From Chara braunii (Eukaryota; Streptophyta; Charophyceae; Charales; Characeae), in contig BFEA01000154.1 in assembly GCA_003427395.1 (NCBI GenBank), positions 2,330,191-2,366,734 on the forward strand: a DNA stretch of 36,544 bases, given 5' to 3'. Positions 20,472-32,094 of the stretch are shown here, one piece after another. The notes beneath the pieces are model-generated. The model saw only the letters and a list, made by a program, of their open reading frames with translations. It did no database searches and was not told the origin of the DNA. The translations under genes were made by a program, and so were the position numbers. Positions within the stretch are counted from its first letter, which is position 1, and the number at the start of each line of letters is the position of its first letter.

Positions 20472-23400
20472 CCTTCTCCTTTTCTGTCCTTATTTCTCTT
20501 CTCGCCGTTTCTCTCAGTTTTCTTTCTTTTTGTTAGCTGGTTTTCTTCATGTTGTCATTCGGGCCGTTTGTCGATTTGTGCTCTTTTCTTTTCTGTTAGT
20601 CCGTTTTTTCTCTCTCCGTGCTTTTTCCAAGATCGTCGCGCGTGTTTTCTCTCCTTAATCATGGTCTTTGGTGTTTTAAGTGTCTTTCGTTTCTTTCGTT
20701 ATTTTTAAATGATTTTGTTCTGCTCAACTAATTGCACCTGGATTCGAGCTTGGGTCTGTATTCTCACACAGTTCGTGGGTGTATTCAACTGAGCTAGGCC
20801 CGTTGGTGTCTTCGGTTCTTTCGTTTCTTGCCCAACTGAGCTGCTAACGTCCTCAGAAAGGTTATGCCACGTGTAGTCAACTGAGTGAGCTAGGCCCGTT
20901 GGTGCCTTTCCCTCTTTTGGCAGCTCGTGCTCCGTGTGCATAAAATACACGTGGCTGAACGTTTCTGAGGACGATTGCAGTTCAGGTCTTCTTGTTGCTA
21001 GGTAGAAGTTGGTTGATGAAACAGTAAATTGGCGGGAAAAGAACCAAGCTCAGCAAATTCGCGGGAAGAGTACCAAGCTCAGTAAATTGGTGGGAGAAGA
21101 AGAATCTCGTTCCATGTCCTTGGTGGTAGGTAATCTTGTTAGACCGTGCACGTCTACTAGTTGAATGATCAATCGCTCAATTGGTTAAGTCAGGGATGAC
21201 TAGCAGATTTGCTGATGTCCTTTTATCCCTCGTTTCGTTTACATAGCGATCGGTCGCGTAATTAGTAGAGTTAGCTGAGCTGATTGGCTGATTGCTTTCC
21301 ATCGCTGGACTCTCGTTATCGTGGCGCGCTATAGCTTCACCAAAGTCTTTCTCGGCTCCTCGTTACGGCTGTAATCTGCCAACCTTGTGCCACGTGTCAC
21401 GCCTGGAGGATAACTTTGTCTCGCTGTGACGAGACGTCCTCCGCCCCACAGAACTCCGTCAGCCACGTGGCACAGCGAGACGTCCTCCACCCCACAGAAC
21501 TCCGTCAGCCACGTGGCACAGCGAGACGTCCTCCACCCCGCAGAACTCCGTCAGCCACTATGCCACGTGGCACATGTAGAGGATCGCGGGCAGGAAGGAG
21601 GAACAGGCTCCCCTCCCGCCCGAAATCCTCCTCATGCGGTCTCCGTTCTACCGTCTTCACCTGAATAGAACGCACGGTCGTTATCGCTGTATCCAAACAC
21701 GATGTATGCCAGGTGTCACATCAGAGGATCGCGGGCAGGAAGGAGGAACAGCTGATTGCTTTCCATCGCTGGTCTCGTTTATGTGCCGCGCCAGAGGTTG
21801 GTTACGGCTGTATCTGCCAACCTTGTGCCACGTGTCACGCCTGGAGGATAAATTGTCTCGCTGTTACGAGACGTGCCCCACAGAAGTCCATCAGCCACTA
21901 TGCCACGTGGCACATCTAGAAGATCGCGGGCAGGAAGGAGGAACAGGTTCCCCTCCCGCCGCGCTATAGGTTGGTTACGGCTGTATCTGCCAACCTTGTG
22001 CCCCGTGTCACGCCTGGAGGATAAATTGTCTTGCTGTTACGAGACGTGCCCCACAGAAGTCCATCAGCCATTATGCCACGTGGCACATCTTGAGGATCGC
22101 GGGCAGGAAGGAGGAACAGGTTCCCTTCCCGCCGCGCTATAAGTTGGTTACGGCTGTATCTGCCAACCTTGTGCCACGTGTCACGCCTGGAGGATAACTT
22201 GTCTTGCTGTTACGAGACGTCTTCGGGCCCACAGAAATCCATCAGGCATTATGCCACGTGGCACATCTAGAGGATCGCGGGCAGGAAGGAGGAACAGGTT
22301 CCCCTCCCGCCCGAAATCCTCCGCACCGGTCTCCGTTCTTTGTTCTCACCCGAATGGAACGCACGGTCATTATCGCTGTATCGAGACTGAAATCTGCGCC
22401 GAATACGCCGTCGTATGCCACGTGTCACATCTAGAGGATCGCGGGCAGGAAGGAGGAACAGGCTCCTCCCCCACCGGTCTCCGTTCTTTGTTCTCACCCG
22501 AATGGAACGCACGGTCATTATCNCTGTATCGAGACTGAAATCTGCGCCAAATACGCCGTCGTATGCCACGTGTCACATCTAGAGGATCGCGGGCAGGAAA
22601 AAGGAACAGGCTCCCCTCCCGCACGAAATCCTCCCCATGTGGTCTCCGTATTACCGTCCTCACCCGAATAGAACGCGCGGTTATTATCGCTGTATCTAGA
22701 CTGAAATCTGCCCCCCTTGCGCTCTATTCGGGTGAAAACGGTAGCTCGCCTTCGCACGCGGCTCCACCTTTTCAGCTATTGGGCTTCCTCTACCAGTATT
22801 ACTGTTTTATTTTATTGTAATATATTATTGTTAATTTTATTATAATGTATTCTTATTAATTAGTAATTCGTCATCATCGTAGTAGTCCGTTTACAGTGCT
22901 TTCTCGTCTAGTAGTCGCGTTGATACGGTTGCGTAAGTAGAGGGCCTCGCTCCACTACTCGACGACATCTGCAAGACGAGAGTGAGTGAATCTTCCTCTA
23001 GAACATGGGAAGATACATCGCCATGTTTCTTTTTTGCATGTCGAGCGTAGTTCAGCGAGGCAGGGAGGTCCGGCGGTGAGTGACACGTGGCTGTTTCCTG
23101 TGCCGTCATCTCTTTTGCTGTGTTTTGGCCCCAACAACTTCAGAATTGGAACCTAGTCAAGATGTCGCACCTTGTTCAATTACTGCAAAAGCGTTCTTGG
23201 CGCGAGGTGCACGGTTCTGTCTCTTGTGCCGTCGTGTTCTTCGCGCTGTTTTCTTTTTTTGTTTTGTTTTTGGGAGGGCGACGTGCTTGAGGTATCAATC
23301 ATCATGGAACTGACCGGCCCCCAGTTTACTACCATTGTTATATAAAAAAAGAAAAAAAGAAAAAAGATACGTTGATCTGTGGGATGTGTTATTTGCTTTG

Positions 23401-25829
23401 TGATAATTGGATTATCTTTCTTTCCCCTTCTTTCCCTATCTTTCTTTCCCTGTCAGGTTTGGTTTCCTCCTCCCCTTCTTTACCTCTTTGCCTTTTGGCT
23501 GCATGCAAGTGGGTCCTTGTGACACACGGGGATGGGGGCAGCCAGCGCTCTCCCCTTCCCCTTTTTTCCTTTTCCTTTTTTCTTTTCCCTTTTTTTGCGC
23601 TCTGATTCACAATGTGACAATATATATATATATTTTTTGTTTTCTCCCCGGAGGGGAGGAGGGCTGCGCCGCACTCTGCTGCAGTGCATACAGAGGCAAC
23701 GCCGGAGGGGCCGAGCAGGCAAGCCTACCCATATGACCCGTCCGTAGCCCGAAAATAATAATTTAATATCGTGGTGGCCCAATGGACCACGGATCAGATA
23801 TTAAACTGATCAGAACAGATACTACTTGATCTTAGCCAAAAGGACGAGAAAGGTATTTATTGTTATATTTTATTCAATCTGATCCCATCAGGACTCGAAC
23901 GCAGGTCTGTCTGTCAACAATTGCATGGGTGGGTATATACCATTCACCCACGTGGCTGGGTATGTGTCTTCGCCGTGTTTTGGGGAGACCTGGGGCCTCG
24001 CTGCACTGCTCTCGAAATGTGCAAAACGAGAGCGAATCCTTTTTTTTTTTTTTTTTTAGAAAAAAACCACCAAGTTTGCGAGGCGTGATGGTATGACCAA
24101 AACAAGAGTGAATCTTCCGCTAGAATATGGAAAGATGCACAGCCAAGATTTTTGTCTTTTGTGCATGTCGAGAGTAGTGCAGCGAGGCCCCTTTTCAATC
24201 AAGCGCTCTTCCGGTGCGGTACACGTGGGTGTTTCTTGTGCTTGCATGTTCTCGCTCTGTGTTTCCTGCGGACGAACCTCATCTCATGTCCCGCGCCCTG
24301 TCCATTTACTGTAATAAGCGATTTAGACAAACGTTGCCTTCGATTGCTCTCCTTCTATATGCCTACCGTAGTTGTGTCAGATCGTCGACTTACCGCAGCA
24401 TGCGAGCACTCACCCCCCCCCCCCCCCCCCCCAAATCTTTAGAGAAGGGGGCATGCGTGTCTTTGATCAGGATGCGAGTGACGCGTGGAACGAATCTGAA
24501 TCCGTCTGGGTGTCCATGCTGTGGAAAGGTAACGGGGTGTGAACATGGTAATCAGGACATTGGATAGATACAGTATTTGGACAGGACCATTGGATAGATA
24601 CAGTATTTGGACAATTACGGCATTATGTTAAAGAAAGAAACCGATGCACTGTTTGACGATGACGCATCTGGCACGGCGTAGATGTCATGGTGCACCGTAC
24701 GTGGCCCGTTCTCGAGTAAAACCGGCCGCATCAGCTCTTAGATGAGGTGGGCCGTCGCTGGTGCGAGGGGCGGACTGGTTGGGCCGTTAAATGACTTGTC
24801 TCTTCGAGCGGCCGAAAGGGCAGTCTTTCGTGGATGTGGCAGGAGTCACTCGATCTGTACGGATTGCCCGTGCTCATCGACGATCTTCGAGGGAGAACTG
24901 GGCGATGGGGAACGGAGGAGGGGGAGGGGTGCGGAAGGGAGGGAGGTGGAGGAGGGTAAATGGGGATATGGGGAAAGGAGAGGGGAAAGGAGTAGGGAAG
25001 GGGGGGGCGGACCCCCCCGGACCCCCCGGGGGGAGGGGGGATAGGAGGGAATGGGTAGGGAGAAAGAAGGGCGGCTGAAGGGAGGGGAAGGAGTAGGGAA
25101 GGGGAGGCAGTAGGGAAGGGGGGGCGGACCCCCCGGGGGGAGGGGGGATAGGAGGGAATGGGTAGGGGGAAAGAAGGGCGGCGGAAGGGAGGGGAAGGAG
25201 TAGGGAGGGTGGGGGACTGGGGCGGAAATAGGGAGGCGGGAGGCGGACGGAAAATACTGAGGCGGGCATGGAGGGAAATGTGGAGGGGGAAGGGGAGGTG
25301 GTTGGGAGAGGGAAATGGGGTTGCGAGAAGGGAGGGGGGTTAGGACGAGGCGATCAGAGCGCGGGAAAGAGACGGCTCGGTTTTGATTTTTCTGCCTTTA
25401 TTTCGATGTTTAACGGTCTATAAGTGCGTTGCGCAACAGCTCTCTCGCTCTCTCTCGAAGCCTTTATTTCGATGTTTAACGGTCTATAAGTGCGTTGCGC
25501 AACAGCTCTCTCTCTCTCTCTCGACGAGGCGATCAGAGCGCGGGAAAGAGACGGCTCGGTTTTGTTTCTTCTGCCTTTATTTCGATGTTTAACGGTCTAT
25601 AAGTGCGTTGCGCAACAGCTCTCTCTCTCTCTCTCGACGAGGCGATCAGAGCNGGTTTTGTTTCTTCTGCCTTTATTTCGATGTTTAACGGTCTATAAGT
25701 GCGTTGCGCAACAGCTCTCTCTCTCTCTCTCGACGAGGCGATCAGAGCACGGGAAAGAGACGGCTCGGTTTTGTTTCTTCTGCCTTTATTTCGATGTTTA
25801 ACGGTCTATAAGTGCGTTGCGCTCCCTAC

Positions 25830-25865
<36 letters not shown>

Positions 25866-28800
25866 GTCTTCGAGTGTTTGAGGGTCTCGTTCTCTCTCCC
25901 TCTCTCTTTTGTCCGTTTTGCCATTCTTCTGCTTTTTATTCTTTTGTTTTCGCTCCATTAATAACTTCGTGTCCTCTTATGTCTTTCTCTCGCTGTCGAT
26001 CTTCGCTGTTTTCCTCCTCTCGATCAATCTGCTGTTGATTTCATCGACCCAATTTCCTTTTCTTTTGTTTTTCTCTTTCCAATTGATTTCATTGACCCGT
26101 TATGAATAAAAGTCCGTGACCTACCGTCTTCACCCGAATAGAACGCCCGGTCATTACCGTCTTCACTCGAATAGAACGCCCGGTCATTACCGTCTTCACT
26201 CGAATAGAACGCCCGGTCATTACAGCTGTATTTGGCGCAGTATTCATGACCCGGCGTTCTATTCGGGTGAGGACGGTAGTATTAGTGGTTCGAGGCACTG
26301 TAGAATATGAAGAGAGGACACTAATGAAGCTAATAATGACCCGGCGTTCTATGCGGGTGAAGACCTAAGAGCAATTTGTCGATGGGCAGTAATTATACAC
26401 TTAACGTCGTAGTACACTCTTTTCAGGACTTTGTCGGTAGAATCTGGCCGTAGTTTTTGGTCAGATACGTTGCCGAAAGTCCAATCACAGCAATATGAGT
26501 TTGGCAGTTTTCATTGAACTTTACGAGCCTAGTACGTGAGGATAAACATGAATCTTTTTGTCTACGTTCTGTCGATAGATTTTCTGTCTCGTTTTTGTTC
26601 AATAGCGAGGAAAACTTTGCTCTCTTGGAAGTTTCTATGTGCAGGTCACTATCATGATATCTTCAGTTTGCTAATCGTGTAGGACTGCTCAAATTCCGCA
26701 CTCGGTCAGCAACACCCGGCCAGCGTACACAGGTGCTGGTTAATATACAGAGGTGGTGGTCGGCGAATTGAGGGGTGTTTGAGGAATCAATCAGCCCACG
26801 GGTAAGCAAGCGATGACGAGTAATCAACCGTCCGGTTTGGAAAATGGGTCGATCCGTGTGTAGATGCTGATCAGGGCCGTGACTGTGCCAGGCTGCATCG
26901 GTCTTTTGGTGACTCGTCAGGAAATCTTGTGTGTGTCTATCGCCCGCCTCAAGAACAAAATAAGCCCACCGCGGACTTAGCATCTGCACGTCCAGGTGCG
27001 AATCATGCACTTGGGCATCTGCACGTGCAGGTGCAAATCATGCACTTGGGCGTGTGCACATCTGCATGTGCGTCCAGGTGCAAATCATGTGCTTGGGCAT
27101 ATGCACGTCCAGCTGCGAATCATGCACTTGGGCATCTGCATGTCCAGGTGCGAATCATGCACTTGGGTATCTACACGTCCAGGTGCGAATCATGGACTTG
27201 GGCATTTGCACGAGGTGCAAGTCATGCACTTGGGCGTGTGCGCATCTGCATGCATGTCGAGGTGCAAATCATGCACTTGGGCATATGCACGTCCAGCTGC
27301 GAATCATGCACTTGGGCATCTGCATGTCCAGGTGTGAATCATGCACTTGGGTATCTACACGTCCAGGTGCGAATCATGGACTTGGGCGTCTGTGCATCTG
27401 CGTGCGTTCCTGTGACGAGTAGTTTTTGCATATCCATGACCGTTGTGGGCTGTTTATGCGCTTTTCCCACATATCTGCGTATGTCGTCTCAGGAGCTGGA
27501 AAAAAACAAGCCCGCTGCCAACGCTCCACTCACGGATCTTGTAAAGCAACGGCCCGAAGGAAAAAACGGCAGAGGTGGAGAATGAAATACTTCTCGCTTT
27601 GAGTGGTTGCTTCTTTAGCTAATGTGTCAGGGCTCAGCTATGTCCCCCTCCTGATGTGTCATGATGTGTCAGGTTTCAGCCTCCTTATGTGTCATGATGT
27701 GTCAGGTTTCACCCTCCTTATGTGTCATGATGTGTCAAGTTTCAGCCTCCTTATGTGTCGTGATGTGTCAGGTTTCAGCCTCGTGATGTGCCAGGTTTCA
27801 GCCTCCTGATGTGTTGTGATGTGTCAGGTTTCAGCCTCTTGATGTGTCGGGTTTCAGGTTTCTGACTGTGAGGTGTCAGCCTCGTGATGTCCCAGGCTTC
27901 AGCTTCTTGATGAGTCAGGTTTCAGCCTTCAGATGGGCCGTCAGGTTTCAGCTTCTTGATGAGTCGGGGAGAGTTCGACAGTGATAACATTTTGTTTTTT
28001 GTTCTGTTCTCACTTTCTGCCTTTGGCCATCCGGTCAGTTCTTTGTGACAATATGGTCCTTCCTCCTCCGAGCATCTCAAACTCGCATATGTGGGGATCA
28101 TCGGCTGTGTGTTATGATCCTGGCAAAATTCCAAGTACACATTCATGAGAAAGCACAATGCCGTCCAATTGCAAAAATAAATGAACTTGAGAGGAGAGAG
28201 AGGGAAAGAAGAAGAACAAGTAGAACAAGAAGAAGAAGAAGAACACCAGCAGAGACCAATGATAATTCCCTTCTTCTCGCCCTCCTCCTTTTCTCCTCCT
28301 CTCTTATTCAAACAACAAATAATAATAATAATATGGAATGGCAGAACAAAATCAATGTCCGAATCCGTCTTCTACTGCAGGTGCAACATGAGGTCCACCA
28401 TACCCATGGCCACCCTTCTCCTTCCCCTTCCTGAAGGCCGAGGCTATGGCGGACTACTAGGGGCCTTGCCCTGATGTGCAAAAGACAACTCGAAGCAGCT
28501 ATGGATGCTCTAGCTCAGGACGCCATGCCTGACTCTGCCTCAAAGCTAATTGGTGTAGCTCTACCCCAACCGGGGCCTTCCAAATGCAGCGCCCACCAAG
28601 GTTATGAAGATGGCGTCCACCATAGCCAGGTAAGTACCTCTGGCGCTCCCCCTTCCTTGTCCTCGTCTTCCTCCTCTGCCAGTCCGTGCTCCTCCACCAT
28701 AGCCGAGTTGGGGAGCTGGGCGCTCCTTCCTCCTCAGCAGCACTGCTCCAGCCAGCGCTCCAAGCAGTGTCGCCAAACTTGCACACCGTAGAATGAGGAG

Positions 28801-29951
28801 CTCTTTGCTCCTCCAGGAGATATAGCGGCCGGCTTGCCTCTTGGGCAGTGACTTCCAGGGCAGTGCGGCCTGCAAGCAACCGGTACCTCCTCCCTTTCGG
28901 AGGGAAACATCATTGCAGACTCTGGTATTGCCCGTACAGGCCCGATCTCAGATTACTTGGACTGGTACCCGCCAAGACCTAGCCTACAACTACTGGGCCT
29001 CTAAAAATGCTAACTTTGACTTCTTCCGCTCGGCATAGAGTACCCGGCACATCTACCTCTACTTTGTGTGGTACCAGCCTTCCTGCTACTTGAGTGTTTT
29101 TCCGCTGCTCGTCGCAGGCCTCTTTCCTTACCACTTAGTGTTTTCCCCGCTGCAACCCTCAATGTCATGGCCACAGGTAAGTACCAGCCCTTCGGGCTGC
29201 ATGGGCAAGTACCCTTGCGGGTCACACACAAACTTGAACCGACAAGCACTCAGACAGGCACACAGACCAGTAAGCACGCACACACATAGACTTAGAAAAA
29301 CTCAGCAACAAGAGGGAAACTCGGTAAGGCATACATTCCATGAGCAAAATGCAGAAATCAGCTGTGCGTCTCAGTCCGTGTTTGGCAGGTCCTTCCATGT
29401 GCATCTATCTACCGCAGTTTTGTCTGTGCCTGAGCCACCCTTCGTCGTAATGAGTCAGGTTTCAGCCTCCAGATGGGTCAGGTTTCGGCCTCCAGATGGG
29501 TCAGGTTTCAGCTTCTTGACGAGTCGGGGAGCGGTCGACAGTTACAGCATTTTGTTTTTTGTTCTGCTCTCACTTTCCATCTTTGGCCATCCGGTCAGTT
29601 CTTTGTGACAATATGGTCCTTCCTCGAAACCTAGTATCTCAAACTCGCATATGTGGGGATCATCTGCCTGTCCATCTATCTAACCCAGTTTTATCTGTGC
29701 CTGGGCCATCATAGGTAAAATCGTAAAACCTTTGAAACCCTACAAGGATATCTGCTTTTTTTTTTTTTTTTGTTCCGAACAGTAATGCTCCATCACTCAG
29801 TGATACCCTTGCTATCACTAACTTTGGGCAAGGTGGGGAGTCCTTGTCCATAAGTCAAATTCGTCCTGGGCAGGCTGGTGGGTTTAGCCTCTCGAGCCTG
29901 GTGAAAGTCTGTGACAGACCCTTTGTACGGTTTAATGAATACACAACACAG

Positions 29952-30016
<65 letters not shown>

Positions 30017-30903
30017 AACAGCTTTGGTGTGAGGCCAGTGCTTTAGGTACTGAAGTTCGATTATGTAGCTCTTGAAGCATTGGCTTGTAGCCAAAGGTGC
30101 AGATTGGATCTGATCCTTTTAACACCACTCCCTCCGACAGGAGGAAATAGCCCCTCCTGTGAGTCTGGGCGAATATTTAGGGAGGGCGGCTACCGGTGGG
30201 CGAAGCAGCAGGGCCAGTTCCGTGGGAAAGTCGGAACCCATCGCATCTTCGGGCCGCAGGTAGTGTTGCCTGCTTTCGAAGGCGGGAACAGTGGCGGCCG
30301 CCACTTTTTTCTTGTTTCTTTTTTCTTTATTTTTATTTTTTTGGTGAACGAGTTGTCAGTTTTCGTTTTTTCATGGGCCTCGTTTTTTTTTATGCAGTCC
30401 CACCGCACGTTTCCGCGTCCACATGCATAGAAGGTGAGGCCGAAAAAGAAAAAAGGACTTAGGGCGAAAACAACAATCTTCGTTTTTTTTTTCCGTACTG
30501 GCTTCGGGCCTCGGCGCTCTCCCTTTCAAATCGAATGAATCTAACGGTAGAACATGGAAAATACACTGCCACTTTTTTATTTTTTCTTTATTCGTGTTAT
30601 TTTATTTTATTTTTGTGTGTGTGTGTGTGAGAGAGAGACAAGAGAGAGAGAGAGATGGAGAAGCCCTTGGAGACCGAGAGAGAGAGAGAGACATGAAGAA
30701 GCCGTCAGAGACAGAGAGAGAGAAAGAGAGGTCGGCGTCACTTACCAGTTGCGGCGCCGGTGGAAATCAGAAGTGAAGTTTGCAGCCTTCGATGGAGAAG
30801 ATGATTTCCAACGGTGGCGCAACCTCGTTTTATGGACTTGACGAAACACGCACCCGTACACCTGACTGCTGCATGCGTCCGAGAGATAGAGAGAACTACA
30901 AGC

Positions 30904-30978
<75 letters not shown>

Positions 30979-32005
30979 TGTCATCGCAGTCGTCACGTGA
31001 TGGACGACAGGTCATGGCGATGCAATCGCTACAGAGAGGATAGAAACCAACGCAACATGTTCACGGGATCTGCCGTCGTTGCGACCATCGCTGACAACAA
31101 CAATATGATGACAACCGCCCGCGACGGACTTTTGCAACAGGTAGGCGATGGGGTAGAAGAAGATAATGAAGAGGAAGGAGCCGGGGGGGTTGGGGGGGGG
31201 TGTGGAAGAGACAAAGCTAAGGGCGAGCCTTGATACACTGAGAGACCATTGCCTTGACTATCTGAATGTGGACGTTTTAGTGGCGAGGTGCAGAAAACAG
31301 TGATTGATCTGCTTTTCTGCATCTCTGCGTGGCACACGTCCAGATTCAGAAAGTCATCCCAATGGTCCTTGCCAGCGGGATCCGGCCTGAACTGGATTTC
31401 TATCTGCGACGCCGCCGCAACAACCGCGGCCCCTGGCAGGGATCCATCCGAAAATCTTTTCGCTTTTTTTGTTTTCCTTTTTTTAAAGCCCGTTCAAATT
31501 CCAAAAAACAAACAAAAACAAGAACAAAAACATACACGAACAATTGCTGGGCCCGCGGACAGGGACTGAGGAAAAGGGTAACCCTGTAGTCTGCTCGCCT
31601 ACCGGTAGTCCGGACGCCGTTTTGCAAATTCGGCCTACCGGTAGGCACAATTTCCTCCTGTCGGATAGAGTGGTGGTTTAAAGTGACCATTTCTTTCGAT
31701 TAACTGTGCGTGTTAGTTAGGCTCCATGTTGTGTCTGTTTCGCTGGCATTTCAACCTGCTCATAAGCTATACGGTAGTTATCTTCCAAACGAACTGTAAC
31801 CCACACGGTTGATTAGGAATATTGTCTCCTTTTATTAATACTCGAGTTTACTCATGTATTTATGGGGTTGCTTGTAAATTGTGTTTGTGTGCAGATTACG
31901 AACTGCAATCATGAATATCACCTACAGTGCATCCTGGAATGGTGAGTTTTTTATTTCTTATGGCATCGTTTTTTGCTGCATCTACTCTTCCTGCAGAGTC
32001 TTCTA

Positions 32006-32094
<89 letters not shown>

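Larger units (their letters stand above)
16179..31894 (+). other. Intron 1 of the RHF-like gene (15,716 bp)
   Basis: Donor GTAAGT at 16179 and acceptor TTTGTGTGCAG ending at 31894. The phase matches (phase 0), and the protein reads across as DDEPGT|ITNCNHEYH, as in plant RHF proteins. The intron is a sink for repeats listed separately, including an antisense U2-like sequence. It separates zinc ligands 1-2 from 3-6 of the same RING domain. Confidence 0.85.

Noticed and set aside
21415-22440. Overlapping 80-110-codon frames in the G-box array
   Set aside because: They repeat with the array unit, occur in several frames on both strands and have no domain similarity.
26929-27585. 218-codon open frame across the 36-bp minisatellite
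   Set aside because: A multiple-of-three repeat unit keeps frames open; three overlapping frames are open here, so nothing favours coding.
27950-27995. Hammerhead ribozyme-like TTGATGAGTCGGGG...CGAC
   Set aside because: The CTGATGA core is imperfect and the required GAAA after stem II is absent in both copies (also 29515-29545).
28474-28791. Plus-strand 105-codon frame and overlapping minus-strand frames
   Set aside because: No homology recognised, low-complexity Ser run, opposite strands equally open. Kept only as possible cryptic exons.
27941-29663. Direct repeats as LTRs of a retrotransposon
   Set aside because: The repeats do not begin TG or end CA, no primer-binding or polypurine sequence flanks them, and they merge into minisatellite units.
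30755-30840. Gag-like coding fragment (FDGEDDFQRW)
   Set aside because: The match is one short motif between microsatellites; too little to call an element.
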